62,541 nucleotides of DNA from Limibacillus sp. (GCA_037379885.1 JARRJC010000021.1:1-62541), one strand, 5' to 3'. Shown: positions 38,792-48,009, counted from the stretch's first letter. The notes: generated by a model not told the origin, from the letters alone. Numbers and translations are program-made.

Positions 38792-40186
38792 TTAGCTGCT
38801 GAATATCTTTCCAGGGTTCATGATGTTGTCCGGGTCGAGCGCCTGCTTGACGCTGCGCATCAAGGACACGGCCTCGCCCTGCTCGGCCTTCAGGAATTCC
38901 ATTTTGCCGTAGCCGATGCCGTGTTCGCCGGTGCAGGTGCCGCCGAGCGCAAGCGCCCGCATCACCATGCGGTCGTTATGGGCCTCGGCCCGCTTGATCT
39001 CTTCCGGGTCGTCCTTATCGAGCAGGTAGATCAGGTGGAAGTTGCCGTCCCCCACGTGCCCCACGATGGGGGCGGTCAGGCCGCTCTCGTCGATGTCGCG
39101 CCTGGTCTCGGCGATGCACTCGGCGAGCCGGGAGATGGGCACGCAGACGTCCGTCGCCCAGCCGCCCGCGCCCGGGCGCAAGGCCAGCGCGGCGTAGTAG
39201 GCGTCATGGCGGGCCTGCCAAAGCTTGTTGCGCTCCTCGGCCAGGGTCGCCCAGCGGAAGGCTCCGCCGCCGTTCTCCTCGGCGATCGCGGCGACGCTCT
39301 CGGCCTGCTCCTTGGCGGAGGCCTCGGAGCCGTGAAACTCGAAGAACAGCGTCGGCTGCTCCGGGTAGTCGAGGTCGGAGTAGCGGTTGCTGGCCGCCAT
39401 CTGCACCTCGTCCAGCAGCTCGATGCGGGCCACCGGAATGCCCATCTGGATGGTCGCGATCACGCTGTCGACCGCGCCTGCCAGGGTCTCGAAGGAACAG
39501 ACCGCCGAGGCGATGGTCTCGGGGATGCCGTGCAGGCGCAACTGCACCTCGGTGATCACGCCGAGCGTGCCCTCGGAACCGACGAAAAGCCGGGTCAGGT
39601 CGTAGCCGGCCGAGGACTTGCGGGCGCGCCCGCCCGTCTTCACCACCCGGCCGTCCGCCGTCACCACCGTCAGGCCCAGCACGTTCTCGCGCATGGTGCC
39701 GTAGCGCACGGCGTTGGTGCCGGAGGCGCGGGTCGCCGTCATGCCGCCCAGCGAGGCGTCCGCCCCGGGATCGATCGGAAACATCAGTCCCTGGTCGCGC
39801 AGGTATTCGTTGAGCTGCTTGCGGGTCACTCCAGCCTGAACCCGGCAATCGAGGTCGGCGGCATTGACCTCAAGAATCTGGTTCATCTGTGAAAGGTCGA
39901 GGCAGACGCCGCCCGCCAGGGCGGCGATGTGCCCCTCCAGCGAGGTGCCGGTGCCGAAGGGTACGACAGGCACCTTGTGAGCGGCGCAGATCCGGACGAT
40001 CTCCGCCACCTCCTCGTTGGAGGCGGCGAAGGCCACGGCATCCGGCGCGGCGCCCTCATGATAGGAAACGTCCTTGCCATGATGCTCGCGCACCGCCGCA
40101 GCCGTGGAAAGGCGGTCGCCCAGAAGCTGGCGCAGCGCGTCCAGCGCCGGTGCGGCGTCTCGGTGTTTCAGGGCGGGCAGGGACAT
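38792..40186 (-). CDS. FAD-binding oxidoreductase, D-lactate dehydrogenase/GlcD-like
   Basis: A 464-residue flavoprotein of the vanillyl-alcohol-oxidase superfamily. The FAD-binding PCMH part (about 45-225) contains VPVVPFGTGTSLEGH, IDPGADASLGGMTATRASGTNAVRYGTM and SSAGYDLTRLFVGSEGTLGVITE. The C-terminal FAD-oxidase domain ends with GHVGDGNFHL and the GTCTGEHGIGYGK loop. It resembles mitochondrial-type D-lactate dehydrogenase (cytochrome) more than the multi-subunit GlcDEF; D-2-hydroxy acids are the likely substrates. The monocistronic gene begins 87 bp from the next minus-strand gene. Confidence 0.88.
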   Translation of the reverse strand: MSLPALKHRDAAPALDALRQLLGDRLSTAAAVREHHGKDVSYHEGAAPDAVAFAASNEEVAEIVRICAAHKVPVVPFGTGTSLEGHIAALAGGVCLDLSQMNQILEVNAADLDCRVQAGVTRKQLNEYLRDQGLMFPIDPGADASLGGMTATRASGTNAVRYGTMRENVLGLTVVTADGRVVKTGGRARKSSAGYDLTRLFVGSEGTLGVITEVQLRLHGIPETIASAVCSFETLAGAVDSVIATIQMGIPVARIELLDEVQMAASNRYSDLDYPEQPTLFFEFHGSEASAKEQAESVAAIAEENGGGAFRWATLAEERNKLWQARHDAYYAALALRPGAGGWATDVCVPISRLAECIAETRRDIDESGLTAPIVGHVGDGNFHLIYLLDKDDPEEIKRAEAHNDRMVMRALALGGTCTGEHGIGYGKMEFLKAEQGEAVSLMRSVKQALDPDNIMNPGKIFSS

Positions 40187-40271
40187 CGAACCTCCTTGCG
40201 TTCGTTCGGCTGCCTTCGATTGGCCGCCTTAGAATAGAGAATCTGGGCGCGAAGGCCAGCCGCGCAAGCCC

Positions 40272-41306
40272 CTAGAACTTCAGGGTCAGGGTCAGGGAGG
40301 CGAACCTGTCGGGCGCGTCCTGCCCGTCGAACTCCTTGGAGCGCATCACGAAGCTGTAGGTCAGGCGCACGCGCTCGTAGGCCATCGAGGCGCCCAGCAC
40401 CAGATCCCCGACCAGCGGTTTCTTGGAGACCGAGGCGCTGTCCTTGAAGCTATTGCCGTCCAGGAAGATGTTGCGCGCCACCGCGCGGCCCTCGGCGCCC
40501 GCGAAGAGGTACCAGGAAAAGCCGCCCGAAGGCCGGTAGAGCGGCGAACCAATCGACCCGGGACGGATCGACAGGGGCCCGAAATCATCGGGCAAATTCT
40601 GGCCGAAGCGCAGCGTCGCGCCCGCGCCCGCATAGGTGTAGGCGTTGCCCAGCGCGCCGGAGACATGCGGCATCAGATCGACCCCGATGCCGTTCTCCGG
40701 CCTCAACTCGAAGACGTTCTGCCACCTGTGGTCATAAGCCAGCGTGATGGTCGGCTCGTTGCGGATCTGGTTGTCCCAGCCCTGGGGTTCGTCCGACCCG
40801 ATCACGTCGTGGACGAAGGACTGCGCCTCCTCCCCAAAGGCCGCCGGCCCGACCACGCCAAGATCGAGGGTCAGCGCGCGCAACTCGTGGGCGCTCTCCG
40901 AGACCATCGAGACCCCGCCATGAAGCCAGGCGCCATAGGGACGGTCGTCGGGCTGCGGCGCCGAAACGCCGATGTCCTCGGGCGTGAACATGGACTGGCC
41001 GAGGTGAAAGCCGATCCGCGCCTTGCTCGCCCCGCCCCGGTGACCGGGAAGGACGTTCCACCAGTCGGCGGGGAGCCCCAGGGTCTCGTCCTGCGGCGAG
41101 AGGGCGCTGGCCAGCACGCCATTGGTGTAGTGGCGGTCGGTCCCGGCGAAGAGATCGTTCTCCAGGACGCCGGAAACAGCCCAGCGGTCGTCGGGGGTCG
41201 GCATCTCATCCTCCGCCAGCGCCATCCTGGCGGCCAGAGGGACGGCGCAGAGGAAGACGGCGCAGAGAAAGCCCAGGGACGCAAAAGGTTTCATCGCATG
41301 GCGCAA
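40272..41306 (-). CDS. LpxR-like lipid A 3'-O-deacylase family (DUF2219)
   Basis: A 344-residue outer-membrane beta-barrel protein. A signal peptide (to about residue 31, ...ARMALA) is followed by the family signature ENDLFAGTDRHYTNGV (Asn50, Asp51, Thr61), RPYGAWLHGG, VHDVIGSDEPQGWDNQI with a likely active-site His, and a terminal phenylalanine (LTLKF) typical of barrels. LpxR removes the 3'-acyloxyacyl group of lipid A; activity here is inferred. The TTG at 41306 has an AAAGGAG site at the right distance, while the in-frame ATG at 41294 does not, so TTG is preferred. Confidence 0.82.
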   Translation of the reverse strand: MRHAMKPFASLGFLCAVFLCAVPLAARMALAEDEMPTPDDRWAVSGVLENDLFAGTDRHYTNGVLASALSPQDETLGLPADWWNVLPGHRGGASKARIGFHLGQSMFTPEDIGVSAPQPDDRPYGAWLHGGVSMVSESAHELRALTLDLGVVGPAAFGEEAQSFVHDVIGSDEPQGWDNQIRNEPTITLAYDHRWQNVFELRPENGIGVDLMPHVSGALGNAYTYAGAGATLRFGQNLPDDFGPLSIRPGSIGSPLYRPSGGFSWYLFAGAEGRAVARNIFLDGNSFKDSASVSKKPLVGDLVLGASMAYERVRLTYSFVMRSKEFDGQDAPDRFASLTLTLKF

Positions 41307-41438
41307 GAGACCGCGCTCCTTTTGTTGGCGGGTAAGACCGGGCCCGTCGGGCCATTGGACGGCGAAGCCTTCAAGAACTAGGGGTCGGCGGCCAGAGGCT
41401 TCAAGCCGGGACCGCCGTGTTTTTCCTGTGACAGATTT

Positions 41439-42266
41439 CTAACCGGCCTCGGCCCGCATGGCCATCATGCCTTCGGGGTCTTCGATCCAGAGCTGCCCAT
41501 CGGCGCGCCCGCAGACCTTGAAGGGCGCGATGTCGAAGATGGGCCGCAAGGCCCGGAAGCTGTAGCGCGTCAGCGCGCGCCCGCGGCGCTCCTTCAGGTA
41601 GCGCCCCAGCAGCAGGGTCGCCAGGAGCGGTCCGTGCACGATCAGGCCGGGGTAGCCTTCGACCTCCCGCGCGTAGTCGGGGTCGTAGTGGATGCGATGG
41701 CCGTTGAAGGTCAGGGCCGAATAGCGGAACAGCTGCGTCGGCGTCGCCTCGACCTCGGCGCGCCAGTCGGCCTCCAGCTCGCAGGCCTTGCCGGGCGGCG
41801 GCGCGAAGGGGCCTTCCGGTGCGTCGCGGTAGACGATGTCCTGCTCCTCTATCACCGCGGGATCGCCGCTGGCGGCCAACTCGTGACGGACGGTGACGAA
41901 GACCAGCCTGCCGCTCTTGCCTTCCTTTTCCTGCACGTCCTTGATGGTCGAGCGGCGGGTCGCGCGCTGGCCGAGCGGCAGGCGGCCCGGAAACTCCAGT
42001 CGCCCCCCGGCCCACATGCGGCGCTGCAAGGGCACCGGCGGTAGGAAGCCGCCGCGTGCCGGGTGACCGTCGGGACCCAGACCGGAAAGCGGCGCGATCT
42101 GCCAAAAGTAGAGCCAATGCCAGAGCGGCGGCAGGGTGTCGCCCAGCTCCAGCGGCCGCTCGCTCAGGTCCAGGGTCGCCTGCATGGCCCGGGCGCGGGT
42201 CAGGTCCAGGCGGTCGTCCACCACCTCCTGCCTGCCGATCCAGTCGGTGAGGGCGGGGCTGCTCAT
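41439..42266 (-). CDS. MaoC/HTD2-family acyl-CoA hydratase
   Basis: A 275-residue double-hotdog hydratase. The N-terminal FAS1-like hotdog (about 10-140) and the C-terminal half carry the hydratase motif FNGHRIHYD (187-195). Relatives hydrate mesaconyl-C4-CoA, itaconyl-CoA or 3-hydroxyacyl-thioesters; the sequence does not decide. It lies 18 bp downstream of an acyl-CoA dehydrogenase on the same strand, so the pair would carry out dehydrogenation followed by hydration of one acyl-CoA. Confidence 0.8.
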   Translation of the reverse strand: MSSPALTDWIGRQEVVDDRLDLTRARAMQATLDLSERPLELGDTLPPLWHWLYFWQIAPLSGLGPDGHPARGGFLPPVPLQRRMWAGGRLEFPGRLPLGQRATRRSTIKDVQEKEGKSGRLVFVTVRHELAASGDPAVIEEQDIVYRDAPEGPFAPPPGKACELEADWRAEVEATPTQLFRYSALTFNGHRIHYDPDYAREVEGYPGLIVHGPLLATLLLGRYLKERRGRALTRYSFRALRPIFDIAPFKVCGRADGQLWIEDPEGMMAMRAEAG

Positions 42267-42284
42267 GGGCGTCTGCGGCTCCGG

Positions 42285-43439
42285 TCAGTAGCTGCGCGGC
42301 AGGCCCAGCACATGCTCGGCCAGATAGGAGAGGATCATATTGGTTGAAATCGGCGCGATCTGATAGAGCCGCGTCTCGCGCCACTTGCGCTCCACGTCGT
42401 ACTCCTCGGCGAAACCGAATCCGCCGTGGGTCTGCAGGCAGGCCTCCGCCGCCGCCCAGGAGGCCTCGGAGGCCAGCAGCTTGGCCATGTTGGCCTCGGG
42501 CCCGCACTTCTCACCGCCGTCGAAGAGCGCGGCGGCGCGCTGCACCATCAGGGCGGCGGCCTCCTTCTGGGCGAAGGCGCGGGCGATGGGAAACTGGACG
42601 CCCTGGTTCTGCCCGATCGGGCGGTTGAAAACCCGGCGCTCTCCGGCATAGGCGCTGGCTTTCTCGATGAACCAGCGGGCATCGCCGATACATTCCGAGG
42701 CGATCAGGATGCGCTCGGCGTTCATGCCGTCCAGGATGTAGCGGAAGCCCTTGCCCTCCTCGCCGATCAGGTTCTCGGCCGGGATCTCCAGATCGTCGAA
42801 GAAGACCTCGGTGGAGGAGTGGTTGATCATGGCGCGCAGGGGCCGGATCTCGACGCCCTTGCCCAGAACCTCGCGCAGGTCGACCAGGAAGACGGAGAGC
42901 CCCTCGCCTTTCCTTTCCACCTCCTCCTTGGGCGTGGTGCGCGCCAGCAAAAGCATAAGGTCGCTGTGCTCGGCGCGGCTGGTCCAGACCTTCTGCCCGT
43001 TCACCACATAGCGCTCGCCCTTCCGGACCGCCGTGGTCCGCAGGGAAAGCGTATCCGTGCCCGAGGTCGGCTCGGTGACGCCGAAGGCCTGGAGCCGCAA
43101 CTCGCCGCTGGCGATCTTGGGCAGCCAGGTCTTCTTCTGCGCGTCCGAGCCGTGCTTCAGCACCGTGCCCATGGTGTACATCTGGGCATGGCAGGCCGCC
43201 GCGTTGGCGCCGCTCGCCTGGATCTCCTCCAGGATCGCGGTGCCCGCGGCCAGCGGCAGGCCGGAGCCGCCGTACTCCTCGGGGATCAGGCAGGCGAGAT
43301 AACCCGCCTCGGTCAGCGCGTTCACGAAGGCGCTGGGGTAGGCCTTCTCCCGATCGAGCTTGCGCCAGTAGTCCGCGGGATACTCCTCGCAAAGCTGACG
43401 CACGGCATCGCGGATGTCCTGAAAGCTCTCCTGCGTCAT
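42285..43439 (-). CDS. Acyl-CoA dehydrogenase
   Basis: A 384-residue FAD enzyme that introduces an alpha,beta double bond into an acyl-CoA. The typical blocks are present: LIPEEYGGSGLPL (about 52-64), FGVTEPTSGTDTLSLRTTA (flavin-binding, about 119-137), GQKVWTSRAEHSDLMLLLAR, ERILIASE and the C-terminal QTHGGFGFAEEYDVERKWRETRLYQIAPIS (in part), whose GGFGFAEE region is close to the flavin. The chain-length preference is unknown. First gene of a two-gene operon with the MaoC hydratase. Confidence 0.93.
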   Translation of the reverse strand: MTQESFQDIRDAVRQLCEEYPADYWRKLDREKAYPSAFVNALTEAGYLACLIPEEYGGSGLPLAAGTAILEEIQASGANAAACHAQMYTMGTVLKHGSDAQKKTWLPKIASGELRLQAFGVTEPTSGTDTLSLRTTAVRKGERYVVNGQKVWTSRAEHSDLMLLLARTTPKEEVERKGEGLSVFLVDLREVLGKGVEIRPLRAMINHSSTEVFFDDLEIPAENLIGEEGKGFRYILDGMNAERILIASECIGDARWFIEKASAYAGERRVFNRPIGQNQGVQFPIARAFAQKEAAALMVQRAAALFDGGEKCGPEANMAKLLASEASWAAAEACLQTHGGFGFAEEYDVERKWRETRLYQIAPISTNMILSYLAEHVLGLPRSY

Positions 43440-43548
43440 ACTCCACTCCTCCCTTGGCCTGAGCTGCTCTCTGGTCTAGACGAGAAGACGCGCACCCGGC
43501 AAGGGTGCCGGGAGGAAAAGCAAAGCCCCGGAAGGAGGCAACAGCACC

Positions 43549-44646
43549 ATGACCGCCGCCTACGCCAGCATCCTAGCCGGGCTGCCTGCCTCGACCCCCT
43601 TCGTCGGACCCGAGACGCTGCAAAGGCAGTTGGGGCGCCCCTATGAGCTGCGGCTCGGCGCGAACGAGAGCAACTTCGGCGTCTCGCCGGACGCCGTTGC
43701 GGTCCTTCAGCAAGAGGCCGCCCGCGCAAGCTGGTACTGCGATGCCGAGCACTTCGAGCTGAAGCAGGCGCTCTGCGCCGCCCTCGGCTGCGAGCCCGCC
43801 AACATCGTGGTGGGAGAGGGCATCGACGGCCTGCTGGGGCTCCTGGTCCGCGCCTATGTCGATCCGGGCGACGCCATCGTGACCTCGCTCGGCGGCTATC
43901 CCACCTTCAACTACCACGTCCGGGGCTACGGCGGGCGGCTGATCGAGGTGCCCTACCGGGAGGACTTCCACAACGACCTGGACGGGCTCTTGGCCGCCGC
44001 GCGGGAGGAAAAGGCAAAGCTGCTCTACCTCGCGAATCCCGACAATCCCACCGGCACCCTCCTGGGCCGCGAGGCCATCGCCGATCTGCTGGAGCGCTTG
44101 CCCGAAGGCTGCCTGCTGCTGCTGGACGAGGCCTACTACGAGTTCATGCCGCAGGAGGCGCTGCTGCCGCTTCAGGCGGAAGACCCGCGCCTGATCCGGC
44201 TTCGCACCTTCTCCAAGGCGCACGGCCTGGCGGGCTTGCGCATCGGCTATGCCCTCGCGACCGCAGAGGTCGGCGCGGCGCTGGACAAGATCCGCATGCA
44301 TTTCGGCGTGGGGCGGCTCTCCCAGCTCGCGGCGGCGGCCTCGCTCGGCGACGAAGGCTTCGTCTCCGGCGTGATCGCGGAGGTGGCGGCCGCGCGCAAG
44401 GACTACGAGGCCCTGGCGGCGAGCCTCTCCCTCCCCTTCATCCCCAGCCACACCAACTTCGTGGCGATCGACGTCGGCAGCGAGGACCGCTCCCAGACCA
44501 TGGTGCGGCTGCTGCACGAGGCCGGCGTCTTCGTGCGCCGTCCCGGCGTGCCGCGCCTGGGCCGCCACGTACGGGTCAGCGTCGGCACGCAGGCCGAACG
44601 CGCGCTGCTGGCCGAGCGCTTTGCCGATGCCTATGCAAGCCTCTAG
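43549..44646 (+). CDS. Histidinol-phosphate-aminotransferase-like PLP enzyme
   Basis: A 365-residue class I/II aminotransferase. Signs are LGANESNFGVSP (substrate/N-terminal arm), NPDNPTGTLL, LLDEAYYEFMP and the cofactor lysine Lys223 in TFSKAHGLAGLRIGY. HisC is the nearest family, but many such homologues act on other amino acids, and no histidine-synthesis gene lies nearby. It is preceded by a CCCGGCA/TGCCGGG hairpin (43497-43514) and a GGAGG ribosome site. The methyltransferase gene follows at once. Confidence 0.85.
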   Translation: MTAAYASILAGLPASTPFVGPETLQRQLGRPYELRLGANESNFGVSPDAVAVLQQEAARASWYCDAEHFELKQALCAALGCEPANIVVGEGIDGLLGLLVRAYVDPGDAIVTSLGGYPTFNYHVRGYGGRLIEVPYREDFHNDLDGLLAAAREEKAKLLYLANPDNPTGTLLGREAIADLLERLPEGCLLLLDEAYYEFMPQEALLPLQAEDPRLIRLRTFSKAHGLAGLRIGYALATAEVGAALDKIRMHFGVGRLSQLAAAASLGDEGFVSGVIAEVAAARKDYEALAASLSLPFIPSHTNFVAIDVGSEDRSQTMVRLLHEAGVFVRRPGVPRLGRHVRVSVGTQAERALLAERFADAYASL

Positions 44647-44650
44647 CGCC

Positions 44651-45364
44651 ATGACCGGGCGACCGAAGGCACGCCACATGGAGCGGCTCGCCGCTTTCGT
44701 TCCCATCGAGGGGCACCTCTTGGCCGACATCGGCTGCGGCGAGGGCTCGCTCGTGCGCTCGCTCACCAAGCGCGGCGCCAGGGTTATCGGCATCGACCCG
44801 AACGGCGCACAGCTTGAGAAGGCCGAGGCGGCGGGGCCAGTGGGCAGTGAGCGCTACCTTCAGGCGGGCGCTCAGAGCCTGCCGCTGGAAAGCGGCAGCC
44901 TGGACGGTGCAATCTTCTTCAATGCGTTGCATCACCTGCCGCTGGATCTCATGGACGCCGGACTGGCGGAGGCCGCACGGGTCCTGAAGCCGGGCGCGCC
45001 GCTCTACGTGCTGGAGCCCATCGCCGAGGGCGCTTTGCACGACCTGCTGGCGCCGGTCGATGACGAGACCTTCGTGCGCGCCAAGGCGGAGGAGGCGTTG
45101 CAGCGCGCCGCCGCCCTGCCGGACTGGGAACTGCTGGCGCGCGGCGAGTATCTGGGCGCCTGGAAGGTCGCCGGCGTGGACAGCCTGCTGGCGGAGCTGC
45201 TGCGCATCGATCCCGCCCGGCGCGACGCTCTGGAAGCGGCGGAGGACGCCATCAGGCGAGATTTCGACGCTGTTGTGGACGAGCGTCCGGAGACGGGCGG
45301 CTGTCTCTTTTGGCTGCCCTACCGCTTCACCGTCTTGCGCCGCAGGAAAGCCGCCGCCCGATGA
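44651..45364 (+). CDS. Class I SAM-dependent methyltransferase
   Basis: A 237-residue methyltransferase. The SAM motif LLADIGCGEGSLVRSL lies near residue 24, VIGIDPNGAQ near 45 and FFNALHHLPLD near 90, matching the UbiE/methyltransf_11 type; ALHHLP is the motif-IV region. The substrate is unknown. The ATG at 44651 lies 4 bp after the aminotransferase stop; an earlier in-frame ATG at 44621 would overlap it. Its stop overlaps the next start as ATGA. Confidence 0.8.
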   Translation: MTGRPKARHMERLAAFVPIEGHLLADIGCGEGSLVRSLTKRGARVIGIDPNGAQLEKAEAAGPVGSERYLQAGAQSLPLESGSLDGAIFFNALHHLPLDLMDAGLAEAARVLKPGAPLYVLEPIAEGALHDLLAPVDDETFVRAKAEEALQRAAALPDWELLARGEYLGAWKVAGVDSLLAELLRIDPARRDALEAAEDAIRRDFDAVVDERPETGGCLFWLPYRFTVLRRRKAAAR

Positions 45365-45675
45365 TCATTCGATACCAAAGCAGCTTCGACAGCCCGGAAG
45401 ACCCGCAAGGGATCATCAAGATGTCCCTGGAAATGGGCGAGGAGTTCCCCGGCCCGGCCGAGGACGTGTTTCTCGCCTGGACCCTGAGGCTGGGCGTCGA
45501 CGCGGACGTAGCCGCCGCCGCGAAGCGCTTGATCGAGGACTACGCGGTTGCGGAGATGAAGGCCGCCAACGACCAACACGCCAGACTCATTGCGCTCTTG
45601 AAGGAAGCGGCGGAAGGACGGCGCATCCAAGCCAAACGGCGCGGCGGCCCAGCGGGACGCCGACGCCAGCAATAG
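45361..45675 (+). CDS. Hypothetical protein in aminotransferase operon
   Basis: A 104-residue soluble protein starting MIIRYQSSFDSPEDPQ, with helices and a basic tail (RRIQAKRRGGPAGRRRQQ) that could touch nucleic acid. A segment VFLAWTLRLGVDADVAAAAKRLIEDY is probably helical. I recognise no family. It is translationally coupled (ATGA) to the methyltransferase, so it is likely part of the same pathway or its regulation. Confidence 0.65.
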   Translation: MIIRYQSSFDSPEDPQGIIKMSLEMGEEFPGPAEDVFLAWTLRLGVDADVAAAAKRLIEDYAVAEMKAANDQHARLIALLKEAAEGRRIQAKRRGGPAGRRRQQ

Positions 45676-45702
45676 CGCCCAAGGGTTATCGAAGAGTCCG
45701 GT

Positions 45703-45978
45703 CTAGTAAAGTCCGCCGCCGAAGCGGGTCATGCGCGCCAGTATCTGGCGGCGTCGGCTTTCGAAATACTCCTCACCCGAGGAGCTGCTTTCGAACTCAT
45801 TGGCCAGACCGTGCAGAGCGTCGGCCAGACGGCGCAGCCGGGCGACCACCTCTTGACGGCGGGCCCCCCGCCGGATCATGCCCTTCAAGACGGAATCGGC
45901 CAGCCCCGCACCGTCGATATGCTCGAGCGCGCGGGTCAGAGGCTGTGCTTCCTGGTCTCGTGACTTAACCTCAATCAT
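45703..45978 (-). CDS. Hypothetical 91-aa protein behind a CtrA-like box
   Basis: A 91-residue soluble, Arg-rich and helical protein, with leucine-rich heptads (VVARLRRLADALHGLANEF, about 44-62) suggesting a coiled coil or helical hairpin. The C-terminus is RQILARMTRFGGGLY. I do not recognise a family. The ATG at 45978 lies 40 bp from a near-perfect CtrA box, so the gene may belong to the cell-cycle or motility programme. It is convergent with the preceding operon. Confidence 0.65.
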   Translation of the reverse strand: MIEVKSRDQEAQPLTRALEHIDGAGLADSVLKGMIRRGARRQEVVARLRRLADALHGLANEFESSSSGEEYFESRRRQILARMTRFGGGLY

Positions 45979-46018
45979 GGCGAAATCCTAAGCAGCCATG
46001 AGAAAACGTCCAATTATA

Positions 46019-46035
46019 TTAACGCTTCTTTAACC
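46019..46035 (-). promoter_or_regulatory. CtrA-like box TTAA-N7-TTAACC
   Basis: TTAA (46019-46022), CGCTTCT, TTAACC (46030-46035), followed by AT, give the extended consensus TTAA-N7-TTAACCAT. It lies 40 bp upstream of the 91-aa gene on the minus strand and 48 bp from the 3' end of the gamma-glutamyltransferase gene. It is the best CtrA match in the window. Confidence 0.6.
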
Positions 46036-46082
46036 ATTTTTAATAGGACATTTTAAGGACATCGCCCGCGAGCCGAAGAGGC

Positions 46083-47867
46083 TCAGCGCCCGATGGCGTA
46101 GCCTTGGTTGAACCGGGGATTGGCCGCTGCCTTCAGCAGATCGCCTTCCTTGGTGGCCGCCGAGATGCGCCCCAGGGACCAACCGTCGACCAGCGTCACC
46201 TTATGACCCCGCTCCTTCAGGCCCTCGACCGTCGCCTTGGGAAAGCGGTCTTCGAGCGTCAGCGAGCCCAGATCGGCGTTCCGGGGCCAGAAGGAAGAGG
46301 GGAAGTGGTCGGTCTGCCACATGGGGCAGTCGATGGATTCCTGAAGGTTCATGCCGTGATGGAGGTGGCGCAGCAGGAAGCCGACCGTCCACTGATCCTG
46401 ACGGTCGCCGCCGGGCGTGCCGAAGACCATGTAGGGCTCTTCCTCCCGGTAGACCAGATTGACGGACAGCGTGGTGCGCGGGCGCTTGCCGGGGGCCAGC
46501 GCGGCGGGCACGTCCTCCTCCAGCCAGAACATCTGCGCGCGGCTGTTGAGGCAGAAGCCCAGCTCCGGGATCACCGGAGAGGACTGCAGCCAGCCGCCGG
46601 AGGGCGTGGCGGAGACCATGTTGCCCCAACGGTCGATCACGTCGATGTGGCAGGTGTCGCCCTTGGTCTGGCCATCGGTCTGCACCGTGGGCTCGCCCGC
46701 GCCGGTGGCGTCGAAATCGTCGTCGTCTTCGTCCAGGCCGTAGATCACCCTGGGCTCGTAGCCCTCGATGCTGCCGGGAATGATCTCCAGCGAGGCGGTA
46801 TCGCCGATCAGCTTGCGGCGCTCTTCGGCATAGGCCCGCGAAAGCAGCGTCGCTTCGGGCACGTCGACGAACTTCGGGTCGCCGTAGTAGCCCTCCCGGT
46901 CGGCCATGGCGAGCTTGCAGGCCTCGGTGATGAGGTGCACGAACTCCGGGCCCTTTGGGTCGAGCGAGGCGAGGTCGAAGCCTTCCAGCAGTCGCATCTG
47001 TTGCAGGAACACCGGCCCCTGGCTCCAGAAGCCGCCCTTGCAGAAGCGATAACCGTGGTAGTCGACCGAGGTTGGCTCTTCGTAGTGCGCCTGCCAGTCC
47101 GCCATGTCCTGGCCGGTGATGACGCCCAGATGACGCTCGCCGGAGGAATCCATGGTCGGCGTGGAGGAGGCGAAGCGGTCGATCGCCTCGGCGATGAAGC
47201 CCTGGGACCAGGTGCGGCGGGCCGCCTCGATCTGCGCTTCGCGGTCGCCGCCCGCGGCCTCGGCCTCGGCGACGATGCGCTTATAGGTTTCGGCGAGCTG
47301 GCGGTTGCGGAACAGCGTGCCGGGCTCCGGCACCTTTCCGTCGGCCATGTAAAGGGCGCGCGAGCCCTCCCATTCGGTCAGGAAGAGATCCTCGACCCGT
47401 TCGATGGTCGCGCAGATCAGCGGCACCAGCGCATAGCCCTTCTCGGCGTAGCCGATGGCGTAGCTCAGGACCTCCGCCGGCTTCATGGTGCCGTGGTCGC
47501 GCAACAACTGCATCCAGGCGTCGAAGGCGCCGGGGATCACGGTCGCCAAAAGGCCCGTGCCGGGGACCAGGTCCAGCCCCTCGCGCCGGTAATGCTCGAT
47601 GGTGGCGCCCGCCGGGGCCGTGCCCTGGCCGCAGAGAACCTCGCCCTTTCCGGTCTTGGCCGAATGGAAGATGATCGGCACCTCGCCGCCGGGGCCGTTC
47701 AGGTGCGGCTCCACCACCTGCAGCGCAAAGCCCATGGCGACCGCCGCATCGAAGGCGTTCCCGCCCTTTTCCAGGATCCCCATGCCGGCGGCGCTCGCCA
47801 GCCAGTGGGTGCTGCCGACGACGCCGAAGGTGCCCTTGATCTCGGGCCGAGTGGTGAAAGTGGACAA
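46083..47867 (-). CDS. Gamma-glutamyltransferase family protein
   Basis: A 594-residue Ntn-hydrolase that hydrolyses or transfers gamma-glutamyl groups. Family signs are ASAAGMGILEKGGNAFDAAVAM (in part), VVEPHLNGPGG, the self-cleavage Thr (Thr405, TKGDTCHIDVID), GNMVSATPSGG and the C-terminal GTPGGDRQDQW. No obvious signal peptide is visible. The preferred start is the TTG at 47867, with AGGGAG nine bases upstream; the frame opens further to 47948 but without a ribosome site. It is divergent from dgcN, so a shared regulatory region (about 140 bp) is plausible. Confidence 0.88.
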   Translation of the reverse strand: MSTFTTRPEIKGTFGVVGSTHWLASAAGMGILEKGGNAFDAAVAMGFALQVVEPHLNGPGGEVPIIFHSAKTGKGEVLCGQGTAPAGATIEHYRREGLDLVPGTGLLATVIPGAFDAWMQLLRDHGTMKPAEVLSYAIGYAEKGYALVPLICATIERVEDLFLTEWEGSRALYMADGKVPEPGTLFRNRQLAETYKRIVAEAEAAGGDREAQIEAARRTWSQGFIAEAIDRFASSTPTMDSSGERHLGVITGQDMADWQAHYEEPTSVDYHGYRFCKGGFWSQGPVFLQQMRLLEGFDLASLDPKGPEFVHLITEACKLAMADREGYYGDPKFVDVPEATLLSRAYAEERRKLIGDTASLEIIPGSIEGYEPRVIYGLDEDDDDFDATGAGEPTVQTDGQTKGDTCHIDVIDRWGNMVSATPSGGWLQSSPVIPELGFCLNSRAQMFWLEEDVPAALAPGKRPRTTLSVNLVYREEEPYMVFGTPGGDRQDQWTVGFLLRHLHHGMNLQESIDCPMWQTDHFPSSFWPRNADLGSLTLEDRFPKATVEGLKERGHKVTLVDGWSLGRISAATKEGDLLKAAANPRFNQGYAIGR

Positions 47868-48009
47868 GTCCGGTTGCTCCCTGCTAAATCTCGCGTCCCG
47901 TCGCTTGATAGGCGCTATAAAGCCGCCCTTCCAGCGACTTTGCAACATCTGGAGCTACAGATAGCTCCCTCTGACAGGCTTTCCAAAAGCGGAAGGATTT
48001 TTTGACGTC

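Noticed and set aside
43549-44646. Naming the aminotransferase hisC
   Set aside because: The family matches, but there is no histidine-pathway context and HisC-like enzymes are diverse. No gene symbol was given.
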